Under the pieces are notes generated by a model. It ran no database searches. It was not told where the DNA came from and saw nothing but the letters and a program-made list of their open reading frames with translations. Below are positions 25,379 through 35,600 of a DNA stretch of 64,000 nt, in pieces. Position 1 is the first letter of the stretch. Every line of letters begins with the position of its first letter. Made by a program: the position numbers and the translations under genes. The DNA is from UKL13-2 sp031414695 (GTDB lineage: Bacteria; Pseudomonadota; Gammaproteobacteria; Burkholderiales; Usitatibacteraceae), in contig JANNWG010000020.1 in NCBI GenBank assembly GCA_031414695.1, positions 19,184 through 83,183 of the forward strand. The letters run 5' to 3'.

Positions 25379-27028
25379 ATGTTCAATTCCCTAGATCAAA
25401 TCCTACCGCAACGCTACTGGACTTGGGCGATTTGTTTATTGCTGACTTTACTTACTGCCGCGTTAATACCGTTACACCTACTTTGGCTATGGCCTGCGGC
25501 GTTATTTTTATTACTTTCGATCATTGGCTTCGCCGATTACGCGCAGACGGCGCAGGCGATTCGGCGTAACTATCCGGTGCTGGCGCACTTTCGGTTTTTC
25601 TTTGAATTCATTCGCCCTGAGATTCGCCAATATTTTATTGAAGCCGATACCGATGAGCTACCGTTCTCACGCGCACAGCGGGCCATTGTGTATCAGCGCG
25701 CTAAGGGTGTGTCAGATAAGCGTCCATTTGGCACACAAATCAACGTGTATGAGCCTAACTATGAATGGGTGAATCATTCAATCGCGCCAACGGATATTGC
25801 CAGCCATGATTTTCGCTTAACCATTGGCGCGCAGTGCGCTCAGCCCTACTCGGCGTCAATTTTTAATATTTCAGCCATGAGCTTTGGTGCGCTCTCGGCC
25901 AATGCGATTTTATCGCTCAATGCAGGCGCTAAGCGTGGACATTTTTATCACGATACGGGTGAAGGCTCTATCTCGTGCCATCACAAAAAAAATGGCGGCG
26001 ATATTGTTTGGGAAATCGGCTCCGGCTACTTTGGCTGTCGTAACGATGACGGCACATTTAACGCTGAAAAATTTACCGAAAATGCGACCTCGCCGCAAGT
26101 AAAAATGATTGAACTCAAGCTCTCGCAAGGTGCTAAACCTGGGCACGGTGGCGTGCTGCCAGGCGCGAAAGTGACCGCCGAAATTGCCGAAGCGCGGGGA
26201 GTACCGATTGGTGCGGATTGCGTCTCGCCGGCGAAACATTCGGCATTTACAACGCCAGCGGAGTTACTCCAATTTGTGTCGCGGTTACGCGAGCTTTCCG
26301 GCGGTAAACCGGTGGGGATTAAATTAGCGCTGGGGCATCCGTGGGAGTGGTTTGCACTTTGTAAGGCAATGCTTAAAACCAATATCACGCCCGATTTTAT
26401 TGTTGTTGACGGTGGCGAAGGTGGCACCGGTGCGGCACCGTTAGAATTCACAGACCATGTCGGCGCACCACTGCGCGAGGCATTGATGTTGGTACACAAT
26501 ACGCTCGTTGGTATTGGTTTACGTGATCGTATCTCCATTGGCGCATCGGGCAAAATTGTGACCGCATTTGACATCGCACGCACGCTGGCCACGGGTGCGG
26601 ATTGGTGTAATTCAGCGCGCGGCTTTATGTTTGCACTTGGCTGCCTGCAAGCGCAGACATGTCACACAGGGCATTGCCCCACGGGTGTCACCACGCAAGA
26701 CCCACAGCGCATGCGTGCACTGGTGGTGCCTGAAAAATCAGAACGTGTATTTCAGTTCCATCAAAATACCATGAAGGCACTAAAAGAATTACTCGCCGCC
26801 GCCGGGCTCAATCATCCATCAGAGCTTGGTCCTGAGCACGTGATACGCCGCGTCTCCTCCACAGAGGTACGATCCCTTGCGGCTTTGCATGTATGGGCGA
26901 AGCCTGGTGAATTACTCACCAGCACGCCAGAGCATCCGGTATTTAAAGTGTTTTGGGATGTGGCGAGTGCTGAGTCATTTGCCGCACCAGCGAGCGTCTC
27001 ATCGCTGTATGGCACCAAGGCAAACTAA
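25379..27028 (+). CDS. FMN-binding glutamate synthase family protein
   Basis: A 549-residue protein with two N-terminal membrane helices (about 15-50) followed by a GltB-type FMN-binding (beta/alpha)8 domain. Typical blocks are GHGGVLPGAKVTAEIAEARG, VVDGGEGGTGAAP, and a C-x5-C-x4-C iron-sulfur signature (CLQAQTCHTGHCPTG). There is no glutaminase domain or GXGXG domain, so it cannot be a full glutamate synthase. These stand-alone proteins are widespread, with unproven substrates. The ATG follows an AAAGGA ribosome site. Confidence 0.92.
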   Translation: MFNSLDQILPQRYWTWAICLLLTLLTAALIPLHLLWLWPAALFLLLSIIGFADYAQTAQAIRRNYPVLAHFRFFFEFIRPEIRQYFIEADTDELPFSRAQRAIVYQRAKGVSDKRPFGTQINVYEPNYEWVNHSIAPTDIASHDFRLTIGAQCAQPYSASIFNISAMSFGALSANAILSLNAGAKRGHFYHDTGEGSISCHHKKNGGDIVWEIGSGYFGCRNDDGTFNAEKFTENATSPQVKMIELKLSQGAKPGHGGVLPGAKVTAEIAEARGVPIGADCVSPAKHSAFTTPAELLQFVSRLRELSGGKPVGIKLALGHPWEWFALCKAMLKTNITPDFIVVDGGEGGTGAAPLEFTDHVGAPLREALMLVHNTLVGIGLRDRISIGASGKIVTAFDIARTLATGADWCNSARGFMFALGCLQAQTCHTGHCPTGVTTQDPQRMRALVVPEKSERVFQFHQNTMKALKELLAAAGLNHPSELGPEHVIRRVSSTEVRSLAALHVWAKPGELLTSTPEHPVFKVFWDVASAESFAAPASVSSLYGTKAN

Positions 27029-27052
27029 GCCTATACCTACACACTACATGCC

Positions 27053-27775
27053 ATGAACCTACGAAAAATACTACTCAATTCGCACATTTACGCGGGCGTC
27101 GAAAAAGAACTCGCGCGCATCCATGTGTGGCTATTAAAAATCAAAGCTCGTCGTGTGATTAAACAGTATTTAGCGCGTAATCCAATCCGCAAAATACAAA
27201 TTGGCGCAGGCCCTACTAAATCTAGCGATTGGCTTACGACCGATATCTTAGCCAAGTTGCGGCGCAAAACTATTTATCTTGATGCAATCGAAACCTACCC
27301 TATTCCCACGGGCGCTATTGATTACGTATTTAGCGAACACATGATTGAGCACATCTCCTACTTACAAGGCAAAAAAATGCTTGCCGAGTGTGCAAGGGTA
27401 TTAAAGCCTGGCGGCAAAATACGTCTCGCCACACCCGATTTATCGCGTCTCTTAGCACTCATGCATTCGACTCATGATGATGCAGCTCGTGAGTACATCG
27501 CGTGGGCAAGCGGCGAATTTTTAGACCCGCGCACACCAGTGGCCGCAATTCATGTACTGAATAATCAATTTCGCAATTACGGGCATCAATTTTTATACGA
27601 TGAAGCTTGCCTGCGCGAGTCGCTAACCGAGGCGGGCTTCACCGATATTGCGCGTCTGCCGATGGGATTTTCTAACGACCCAAATTTACATGACGCTGAA
27701 AAGCACGGCATCAATATGAATAACAAAGCCATGGTGACTTTTGAGACGATGGTGTTAGAGGCGCGTCGCGGATGA
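27053..27775 (+). CDS. Class I SAM-dependent methyltransferase
   Basis: A 240-residue methyltransferase-like protein. IQIGAGPTKSSDWLTTD near residue 45 is the SAM-binding glycine-rich region. DYVFSEHMIEHIS is a typical post-motif-II block, and CARVLKPGGKIRLATPDLSRL is the conserved post-II signature of the type-11 family. Such proteins are often found with glycosyl or cell-envelope genes, but here the neighbours are an MFS transporter and a glutamate-synthase-like protein. Substrate unknown. Confidence 0.85.
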   Translation: MNLRKILLNSHIYAGVEKELARIHVWLLKIKARRVIKQYLARNPIRKIQIGAGPTKSSDWLTTDILAKLRRKTIYLDAIETYPIPTGAIDYVFSEHMIEHISYLQGKKMLAECARVLKPGGKIRLATPDLSRLLALMHSTHDDAAREYIAWASGEFLDPRTPVAAIHVLNNQFRNYGHQFLYDEACLRESLTEAGFTDIARLPMGFSNDPNLHDAEKHGINMNNKAMVTFETMVLEARRG

Positions 27776-27794
27776 TCAACCAAAGCATAGCCAT

Positions 27795-28970
27795 TTGAAG
27801 CTCATCATTTTTGCCTTAGCCCTCGCTAATTTTGGCGTTGGCACAGGCGGGTTGATTATTGCAGGGGTATTGCCGCAGATCGCAGCAACACTATCGGTAT
27901 CGGTCGCGCAAGCGGGCGCACTGGTGGGTTACGCATCAGTGGCCTATGCGTTGGCCGCTCCTATATTAGGCGCGGCATTTGGGCGCATTGATCGACGTCG
28001 TTTGTTGTTAGGTGGGCTGGCGGTAATGACGCTTTCAAGTGTTATCGGCGCGCTATCTGATAACTATGCGGTGCTGCTAGGCTCGCGGATTTTATTTGCA
28101 CTATCGAGCGCAGTCGTCACGCCCACTACATTAGCGATTGCCGCATTCATTACTGCGCCTGCAGAACGCGGTCGTGCAATTAGTAAAATTTTTGGCGGCT
28201 TTGCTATCTCAAATGTTATCGGTCTACCGCTCGGCGTGTTGATTGCGAGCTACGTTGATTGGCATATATCACTTTGGTATGCGGCATTTGTAAGTGCGGC
28301 GGCGATGGGTTTAGTTGCAAAATTTTTACCTGCCAATATCGTTGTGCCGCCCAATAGTTTTGCAGTATTAGGGAAATTCCTGGCTGATTGGCGTCGCATG
28401 GCAGTGGTGTCAATTATCGCTTTGCAAATGGGTTCGGTGTTTGTGCTCTACACCTACATCACGTCGTGGTTTGGTAGTACGTTAAACGTATCAGGTCAAA
28501 CAGTTACATGGCTACTCTTATGGTTTGGATTGTTTGGCACTATCGGCGTTTTTAGTTCGGGTGAATTGATGCAGCGCTTTAAGCTCTACCCGTTGATGTT
28601 GACGCTGACATTGCTACTGGCAATTGTGCAATCGGCATTCAGCTGGATGCCGATGTCAATTGCCGGCGTGATGCTGTTACTTGCCTTGTGGGGCGTGATA
28701 GGTTTTTCATTTCAGCCCGCACAGCAAACGCGCGTGATTCACGTTAGCGGTGCAGCGGCGAATGCTGGCATTGCGTTACACGCGAGTGGTGTTTATGTGG
28801 GTCAGGCACTAGGTGCGTTTGTGGGTAGTGCGGTGTTATTAACGCCGAGCCTCGGTATGGGCTCATTAGGCTGGGTGGCGGGTGCGGGTTCGCTATTAAC
28901 AGTATTGTTAATTGCCGCAACATTTCGCTTAGAAGGCAATCAGGCGGAAACTAAATCAGTGCACGCCTGA
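27795..28970 (+). CDS. MFS transporter (drug/sugar efflux type)
   Basis: A 391-residue membrane protein with 12 predicted helices of the DHA1/AraJ-like MFS group. The GRIDRRRLLLGGL loop between helices 2 and 3 matches MFS motif A. The frame starts at TTG (27795), inside the stop of an 8-codon ATG minigene (27772-27798, ATG to TGA) that itself overlaps the methyltransferase stop. So the true start is unusual: either coupled TTG initiation, or a one-base indel that split an ATG start from the gene. Substrate unknown. Confidence 0.85.
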   Translation: MKLIIFALALANFGVGTGGLIIAGVLPQIAATLSVSVAQAGALVGYASVAYALAAPILGAAFGRIDRRRLLLGGLAVMTLSSVIGALSDNYAVLLGSRILFALSSAVVTPTTLAIAAFITAPAERGRAISKIFGGFAISNVIGLPLGVLIASYVDWHISLWYAAFVSAAAMGLVAKFLPANIVVPPNSFAVLGKFLADWRRMAVVSIIALQMGSVFVLYTYITSWFGSTLNVSGQTVTWLLLWFGLFGTIGVFSSGELMQRFKLYPLMLTLTLLLAIVQSAFSWMPMSIAGVMLLLALWGVIGFSFQPAQQTRVIHVSGAAANAGIALHASGVYVGQALGAFVGSAVLLTPSLGMGSLGWVAGAGSLLTVLLIAATFRLEGNQAETKSVHA

Positions 28971-29003
28971 CAAACACAGTTAACTCTTATTGAAAGTGTA
29001 AAT

Positions 29004-29879
29004 ATGCAACGGTTGTGGATACAACGATTCGTCGGCAGCTTATTGGTAGTGCTCCTCAGCAGCTGCGCCTATATTGATTCCAAACAGGGTGAATGGATAT
29101 TTCGCCCGACTGAAGCTACTTGGTGGGGCAGCCGAGAGATACCTGCTACATTTGTTGAGCATATGATTCCAGTCGGCAAAGATGGCGATAACATTCACGC
29201 TTGGTGGGCACCAGTCGAAAATAAGGACGCGCCCGTATTGCTTTACCTGCACGGCGCACGCTGGAATTTAACCGGCAGCGTGACGCGCATACCGCGCTGG
29301 AACAAGATGGGCTTTTCCGTGCTCGCAATCGACTATCGCGGCTTTGGTAAATCTACCATGCGCTCTCCTACTGAGCAGCTCGCTAATGAGGATACCGAGG
29401 CCGCTTGGGCATATTTACAAACATTGGCACCAAACCCAAACGTTAAAAAAATTATTTTTGGTCATTCACTTGGCGGCGCGATGGCAACGCACCTGGCTCT
29501 CAAACAACCTAAAGCAGACGGCTTAATCCTTGAAGGCACGTTCACCAATATTCACGACATGATTAAAGCCAGCAAATTTGGCTTTTTACCTGTCGGCGGT
29601 ATCATCACGCAACGCTTTGACAATCTGGATCGCATAGATGATGTCAACATCCCCGTGCTCATCGCGCACGGCACCGCGGATTCTATCGTGCCCTATGAAA
29701 TGAGCGAGAAATTATTCGCTGCTGCGAAAGCAAAAAAACGTTTTTTCAAGGCAGAAGGCGGCTCACATCACAACTTAACCTCACGCTATTTTGATGATTA
29801 TGCGGATGCTGTTTGGACGCATTTTGATCTGAAACGCGTGGCCGGCAATGTTGAGACAGTAGCGAGCGGCTCAAGATAG
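29004..29879 (+). CDS. Alpha/beta hydrolase lipoprotein
   Basis: A 291-residue predicted lipoprotein. The signal ends in a lipobox (VVLLSSC, Cys near residue 21). The hydrolase core has the nucleophile elbow GHSLGGAMA, an acid in HGTADSIVPYEMSE, and a His in EGGSHHNL, so the Ser-Asp-His triad is complete. The family resembles BAAT/DUF-type serine hydrolases with a YRGFGKS oxyanion region. It would act at the periplasmic face of a membrane. Substrate unknown. Confidence 0.88.
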   Translation: MQRLWIQRFVGSLLVVLLSSCAYIDSKQGEWIFRPTEATWWGSREIPATFVEHMIPVGKDGDNIHAWWAPVENKDAPVLLYLHGARWNLTGSVTRIPRWNKMGFSVLAIDYRGFGKSTMRSPTEQLANEDTEAAWAYLQTLAPNPNVKKIIFGHSLGGAMATHLALKQPKADGLILEGTFTNIHDMIKASKFGFLPVGGIITQRFDNLDRIDDVNIPVLIAHGTADSIVPYEMSEKLFAAAKAKKRFFKAEGGSHHNLTSRYFDDYADAVWTHFDLKRVAGNVETVASGSR

Positions 29880-29901
29880 GCCCACACAATATTAACAAAC
29901 T

Positions 29902-29953
29902 CTAATATCAGCGGGCATTTTCAGACATAATGCACTCAAAATACCCGCCAATA
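29902..29953. repeat. Palindromic intergenic element, copy B
   Basis: A 52-bp copy with left arm CTAATATCAGCGGGCATTTT and right arm ACTCAAAATACCCGCCAATAA. The GCGGGCATTTT/AAAATACCCGC arms pair with one mismatch. It lies between two plus-strand genes (hydrolase and xdhC), so it is not restricted to convergent gaps. Confidence 0.8.
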
Positions 29954-29976
29954 AACGAGTTTCACAATTATCTTAT

Positions 29977-30945
29977 ATGCAATCCCTAGACTTAACCGTA
30001 CTCGAACACCTTCACACATGGCTCAGTGAGTCGCGCCAAGCATGGCTTGTCACGGTAACGCGCACCTTTGGCGCGAGCCCGCGCCCACCTGGCTCCATGT
30101 TAGCGATGCGTGACGATGGCATCCTGGTCGGCTCTGTGTCTGGCGGCTGCATTGAAGATGATTTAGTGTTGAGACGCGCCACATTTTTAGGTGCTAAACC
30201 AATCATTTCGCGCTATGGCGTCACCAGTGATGAGGCGCAACGTTTCGGCCTGCCATGCGGCGGCGAATTAGAAGTGGTGATTGAATCAGCCATGACTGCC
30301 GCACTGGTGGACACACTACTATCGCGGATACAACTTGGCCGCGTATTTATGCGCGAGGTTGATTTGCTAACGGGCGATTGGCACTTTCATGACGTGAGTA
30401 ATTCTAGTGAAGTCAGCATTACAGACACACATTTTTCTTGCGTTCACGGTCCGCGCTGGCGTCTGCTTATCATTGGTGCATCCGAGATAGCGGTGTATTT
30501 AGCTGAGATCGCCAAGACGCTTGATTTCACCGTCAGCATCGTGGAGCCGCGTGAGACTTATCGCGACGCATGGCGAGTTGCAAATACCACGCTCATTGCC
30601 GCAATGCCAGACGATGCCGTCACGGCATTTCAGCCCGATGCGCATAGCGTGATTGTGGCGGTCTCGCATGATCCAAAGCTCGACGACATGGCGTTGATGG
30701 AAGCGCTGAAAACGCCCGCACTTTATGTCGGTGCTGTCGGCTCACTCAAAACAAGCAATGCGCGACGCGAACGTTTACAAACACTCGATGTGTCGAGCCG
30801 TGAAGTTGCCAAGCTGCACGGCCCGGTTGGTTTTGATATTGGCAGCCGCACACCACCTGAAATTGCAGTCTCAATAGCTGCGGAATTAATTTTGAAGCGT
30901 AATGTTAGGCATCAAAGTCAGTCAGACAAAGTCATCACAACATGA
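29977..30945 (+). CDS. XdhC/CoxI family molybdenum-enzyme maturation protein
   Basis: A 322-residue XdhC-type protein; family members bind molybdopterin cofactor and help load sulfurated cofactor into xanthine-dehydrogenase-like enzymes. The N-terminal XdhC_CoxI domain has VTRTFGASPRPPGSMLAM and GSVSGGCIEDDLV. The C-terminal Rossmann domain starts near residue 165 (LLIIGASEIAVYLAE) and contains YVGAVGSLKTSNARRERL. It overlaps the next gene by ATGA. No xdhA/xdhB/cox genes are in the window, so the client enzyme lies elsewhere. Confidence 0.9.
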   Translation: MQSLDLTVLEHLHTWLSESRQAWLVTVTRTFGASPRPPGSMLAMRDDGILVGSVSGGCIEDDLVLRRATFLGAKPIISRYGVTSDEAQRFGLPCGGELEVVIESAMTAALVDTLLSRIQLGRVFMREVDLLTGDWHFHDVSNSSEVSITDTHFSCVHGPRWRLLIIGASEIAVYLAEIAKTLDFTVSIVEPRETYRDAWRVANTTLIAAMPDDAVTAFQPDAHSVIVAVSHDPKLDDMALMEALKTPALYVGAVGSLKTSNARRERLQTLDVSSREVAKLHGPVGFDIGSRTPPEIAVSIAAELILKRNVRHQSQSDKVITT

Positions 30946-31544
30946 CAGTCGGCATCTTGCTCGCCGCTGGTCGCAGCTCTCGCTTTAGTCAAACTGGTCA
31001 GGCAGGCCAGCTAAAGCAACTCGCCAAATTACCCAGCGGGCAAACTTTGCTGGAAGCCAGCACTAAAAATTTACGTGCTGGTTGTGGCGATATTGAGCGC
31101 CTCGTTATCGTCGTCAGCCATGATGCGGCACTGATTGAACACGCCAACAAAATCGCACACGAATATGATTGCGAAGTCGTCATCAACACTGCTGCACACG
31201 AAGGCATGGCGACATCCATTACCTGCGGAGTCAAACACACAAAAGGCGCTAGCGGCTGGCTCATCGCACTCGCGGATATGCCGTTCATTCAGCCCGCGAG
31301 CATCTCAGCGATTGCAGCCGCACTTGTGCGCGATAAACACCCTGACCAAATCATCGTGCCCACCTACAATGGTGAACGCGGCCACCCCGTCGCCTTCGCC
31401 GCAAAATACGCTGACGCATTGTGCCAACTCACAGGTGACACAGGCGCGCGGGATTTAATTCGGCTTCACCAATCGTTTGTTGTGTTATTGCCTCTCGATG
31501 ACGCAGGCATTTTGAACGATATTGATACCGAAAGTCAGATGTGA
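30942..31544 (+). CDS. MobA-like NTP transferase (MocA/CoxD-type family)
   Basis: A 200-residue nucleotidyltransferase. The N-terminal GILLAAGRSSRFSQ signature, the LADMPFIQP block with the catalytic Asp, and the YNGERGHPVAF block match MocA-type molybdopterin cytidylyltransferases. Coupled by a 4-bp overlap to the XdhC gene, it probably makes the cytosine-dinucleotide form of the cofactor for a xanthine-dehydrogenase-family enzyme. MobA itself (guanylyl) is less likely because of the XdhC partner. Confidence 0.87.
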   Translation: MTVGILLAAGRSSRFSQTGQAGQLKQLAKLPSGQTLLEASTKNLRAGCGDIERLVIVVSHDAALIEHANKIAHEYDCEVVINTAAHEGMATSITCGVKHTKGASGWLIALADMPFIQPASISAIAAALVRDKHPDQIIVPTYNGERGHPVAFAAKYADALCQLTGDTGARDLIRLHQSFVVLLPLDDAGILNDIDTESQM

Positions 31545-31555
31545 TTTATTGCTTA

Positions 31556-32623
31556 CTAACGAAGATATGCTTCTAGAATCTTGCGCTTTTCTTGGCAACG
31601 CGCCTCTTCCCAACATGCACCATATTTCAATTGCGTAACACCATCTTGTTCAACCAATATCTCAAACGGCCGCTTTGCCAATACCACGTGAACATAATTG
31701 GCGAATGATTCCGCGAAATCGTCGCCCCAATTGGTCGCGGCGTACAACGTGGGGAAAGATGTATTTTGTAACTGACGATAGATGTCATTGGCGGCAATCG
31801 CATCAAGCCTCGCGCCAAAGTAATAAACAATATCTTTGCGTTGCGGCAGCACAGTATCAAACTTTGATCGAACGCTTCGACGGTTTTCTAAACTCAGCCA
31901 TGAGATGCTAGCGAACGGGTATGCCGCCAGTTCTTGTTGATTGATATTTTGTATTGACCAAGATGGGTGAAAATTTTCATTTACGCTCAGCACATGGGCG
32001 ATTTCATGTAGCAGGATATAGCGAATCGCGTTTTTACGCGTGTCATCTTGACTATTTTCAATCTTCGCAACGAGCTTAACGTTGCCGCTTGGTTTGAATG
32101 GCGTATTTTCCTTCCACGTTGCCCAGGTATTTGCGGTTCGTGTTTCAAGTGCCAGCGGATCAAGCACAATGAAAGCGCCCACAGGAACACCCGTTTTATC
32201 AATCACGTACTGCGTCAGCCCTGTCCCACCAAAATTCTCCACAAACATCACAGCTGCGAGCTTGGCGGAAAGTTTTTTTGTAATTACGGGTGGCAGCTCT
32301 TCCAGCACTTCACGCACCTCACTAACGATTGCATCGGTTGGTTTTGCCATCCGCGGCTTATCTGCATATCCACCCGCAATATTATCGAGTGCGGTAAATA
32401 TGACAAATGCAGCATCACCCACGGCGACGCGATCAGCCAATGGCTTACGCAGCATGTTTTGCCATGTATCTACAGACCGAACCGGATGCACGTCACGCTT
32501 TTGCATACCGCAGTTTGCGTCATTCCATTTGCACGGGAAGTCGCTCAGTATGTGACTAAAACGCTCACAGCCGCCAAGTAAAAGCAGCATGAAAGCTAAG
32601 CAAAGACGTGCACTTTGGGTCAT
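31556..32623 (-). CDS. Lipoprotein with HExxH zinc-metalloprotease motif
   Basis: A 355-residue predicted lipoprotein: hydrophobic signal then lipobox LLLGGCERF (Cys near residue 19). Near residue 210 it has ILLHEIAHVLSVNENFH, an HExxH zinc site, and about 90 residues later WGDDFAESFANYVHVVL, where a Glu could be the third ligand, as in gluzincin-type peptidases. Four cysteines lie in the N-terminal CKWNDANC and C-terminal CWEEARC segments and may form disulfides. I do not recognise a named family. It converges with the MobA-like gene with an 11-bp gap. Confidence 0.75.
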   Translation of the reverse strand: MTQSARLCLAFMLLLLGGCERFSHILSDFPCKWNDANCGMQKRDVHPVRSVDTWQNMLRKPLADRVAVGDAAFVIFTALDNIAGGYADKPRMAKPTDAIVSEVREVLEELPPVITKKLSAKLAAVMFVENFGGTGLTQYVIDKTGVPVGAFIVLDPLALETRTANTWATWKENTPFKPSGNVKLVAKIENSQDDTRKNAIRYILLHEIAHVLSVNENFHPSWSIQNINQQELAAYPFASISWLSLENRRSVRSKFDTVLPQRKDIVYYFGARLDAIAANDIYRQLQNTSFPTLYAATNWGDDFAESFANYVHVVLAKRPFEILVEQDGVTQLKYGACWEEARCQEKRKILEAYLR

Positions 32624-32692
32624 AAATCACTCAAAACGAACGCCAATAGGCGATCTTACAATTTTCAAGCCACCTGAAATAAGCGGAGCGAA

Positions 32693-35600
32693 TCAATGAT
32701 TACACTGACTATGGTCAGTGCCGTGCATAAGCCCCGTTGCGCGTAAACGCTCAAATTCTTCACTACCCGCTGCACCGCGTTCAAAATAAAATGGCTTTCT
32801 GGCCTTCGGTGTGACGCCGATTTCATTCATGGTGGCAACATCATAAACGCGACCATTTTGTATGACATGGGTGATTTTGTCAGTTTGCTCGATATCTTTG
32901 ATGACATCGGCGTCAATGATGATGAGGTCAGCTAATTTACCAACTTCGAGCGAACCAATATCGCGTTCCATGCCTAGATAAGTAGCGCCGTTGAGCGTAG
33001 CGGCGCGAATAGCCTCTAACGATGTCATGCCACCCTTAGCGAGCATCCAAATATCCCAGTGGCTACCAAGCCCTTCGCGTTGACCATGTGCGCCGATATT
33101 CACATTCACACCGACCCGCTGCAACGCCGTCGCCGTTTTTGCAACCGTGATGACGTTGTAATCTTCATCGGGGGCTATCGGGCGGCGCACAGCACGAGGC
33201 TCTAAGATGCCGCGCGGCACATACTTTGACAAAATCGGGTGACGCCATACGTCAGACTTGGCGTACCAATAATGCTCGCCATCAAGCCCACCGTAGGCGA
33301 CATTCAAGGTTGGCGTGTAGCCCACTTTTGTTTGCGACCAAAGTTGCTTCACATCGTCATAGGCATGCGCCACTGGTATGGCATGCTCAACACCAGTGTG
33401 ACCATCGACAATCATATTCATATTGTGCTGAAACAACGAGCCGCCCTCGGGTACGACCATCATGCCAGTTTGGCGCGCAGCTTCTAGCACTTGTTGGCGT
33501 TGGTCACGACGTGGCTGGTTGTAGCTTTTGACCGTATTTGCACCCGCTGACTTCATGCGTTTTAAGTGCGTGAGTGCATCGTCTAAGCTATTCACTTCAG
33601 CCGCAAATGTGCCTTTAGCGCCATATAAAATCGTGCCAGTTGAATACACGCGTGGGCCGACTATGCGTCCTGTGCGCTGCATTTCAGCGACGGTAAAAAT
33701 ACTCGCGGTATCGTTCGATGGATCATGAATGGTAGTGACGCCAAAAGCGAGGGAAGCGTAGTTAATCCAGCTTTGCTGCGGGATGATGCCTTGCGCACCC
33801 ATACCGCCATGCCAATGCACATCTACCAAGCCCGGAATGATTGACTTACCGCGCGCATCAATTAACGTCGCACCCGCAGGTGCGGCGATATCTTGCGTGC
33901 GACCAATGGCGACAATGCGATTATCTTTAATGACGATGCGGCCATCATTAATAACTTCATCACCTTTCATGGTGATGATTTTGGCACCACTAATAACGGT
34001 AGTAGCACGCGGAATATTCACGGCCTCCGTAAAGCCAATCTTCACGCCGCGTTCACTGATTTTGGGGAGTGGTTCTTTTGCGTTATCTGCAAATTGAAAG
34101 GTGTCTTTCAGTTGACGGCTAAATAATTCATCCCCCAATGAAAAATGCACCGTACGACTATCGCCCGACCAATGTAGATAATCCCCTGCATTTACACTTA
34201 GCGTTTTTACCGGCAGCGCGCTTGATTTTTTACCCACCACAAATGGGCGGCCGGTAAGTGGTAACGGCATCACATGTGTTTGATAGCGCTCACGATAGGC
34301 AAGCCATGCGCCATCAGGTGACAATGCAAAGTCGGTCGCCATTTCGCTTCGCACGATGGTTTGCTCTTCTGATTTGTCGAGCTTAAAACGTACTAGCGAA
34401 GTCGTCCAATCGACTTCATTCGTAAACGCAATGCGGGTAACATAAAGGCTATCAGCAGTTTCTCCTGCACCAAATTGTGGTGATCTACCATCTTCGGTAA
34501 TCAGCTTTGATTCGCCCTTACCATCAGCAGCGGTGACATGCACGCCCGTTTCAAAGCTGTACCAAGATGATGTCAAATAACCGCCGCGCGATTTAACGTA
34601 GGCAATTTGTTTGCCGTCAGCTGAAAATGTTGGCTCGATATATTGCCCCGGGTCGGCGGTGATAACGGTTTCTTTTGCTGATTTCAACTCAATGGTGCGT
34701 ACTGAGCCTAATTGCTGATCATTCCACGTGCTAAAGACAACGCGTTGCCCATCACGCGAGAAACGCGGGAAAAATTCAAAGTGGGTGCTTTGCTTGGTGA
34801 GCCGCTGCGGCACGCCTTCTGGCAAAGTTTTCAAATAAAGATGGCCTAGTGCGGAATACACCACGCGGCTGCCGTCTGGCGAAACATTGACCCAACGTAG
34901 CTGCTGAACGTCCCACTTATCAATGCCGACGTTAATTGGATAGCGTATCGCCTTACGAATCTCACGCGTGTGTTTGACGTGAAATGGGATTTCGCGCGCC
35001 GATTTTTTTTGTATGTCCACACGCCAAATTTTGCCCTTTGCCCACACCACAATTTCTTTCGCATCCGGCATCCACGCAAACGATGGATACACGCCGTGCA
35101 CCGCCCACGCCTCCTGCATATCGCGCTCAAGCTCGCCCCATACAGCGACTTCTTCACCTGTTTTCAAATTTTTCAAGAACAACATGGATTGCGATTTGTT
35201 ATTCTCACGTACTCGCCTAACAAACGCTAAATATTTACCATCAGGCGAAGGCACTGGCCGTATTGCGCCACCCGCACCGCTAACAAAAGCGATGACCTTG
35301 CCGGTACGCATATCGCGCCGAAAAATTTGATAAATCTGCCCATTCGAATTTTTGTTGTATTCAAATGTGGTGCCCGGTGTGGTGTCTTGCGAATAGTAAA
35401 CATAACGACCATCAGGCGAGAAGGCAGGCTCGCCTAAATCTTTTTGCCAATTCGGTTTTTCATTCAACTGCACGCCCTCTTGCTGTTTATCGGTCCCACT
35501 AACGTGATACATCCAAATCTCACCCGAGCCAAGCGAGCGCGTTCCGACAAAATGCTTACGCGCGGCAATGTATTGACCATTGGGATGCCAAACTGGATTA

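Noticed and set aside
26026..26592. 188-codon minus-strand frame inside the glutamate-synthase-like gene
   Set aside because: It is Ser/Pro/Thr-rich, matches no family, and lies opposite a well-conserved enzyme; it is a shadow of that gene's codon use.
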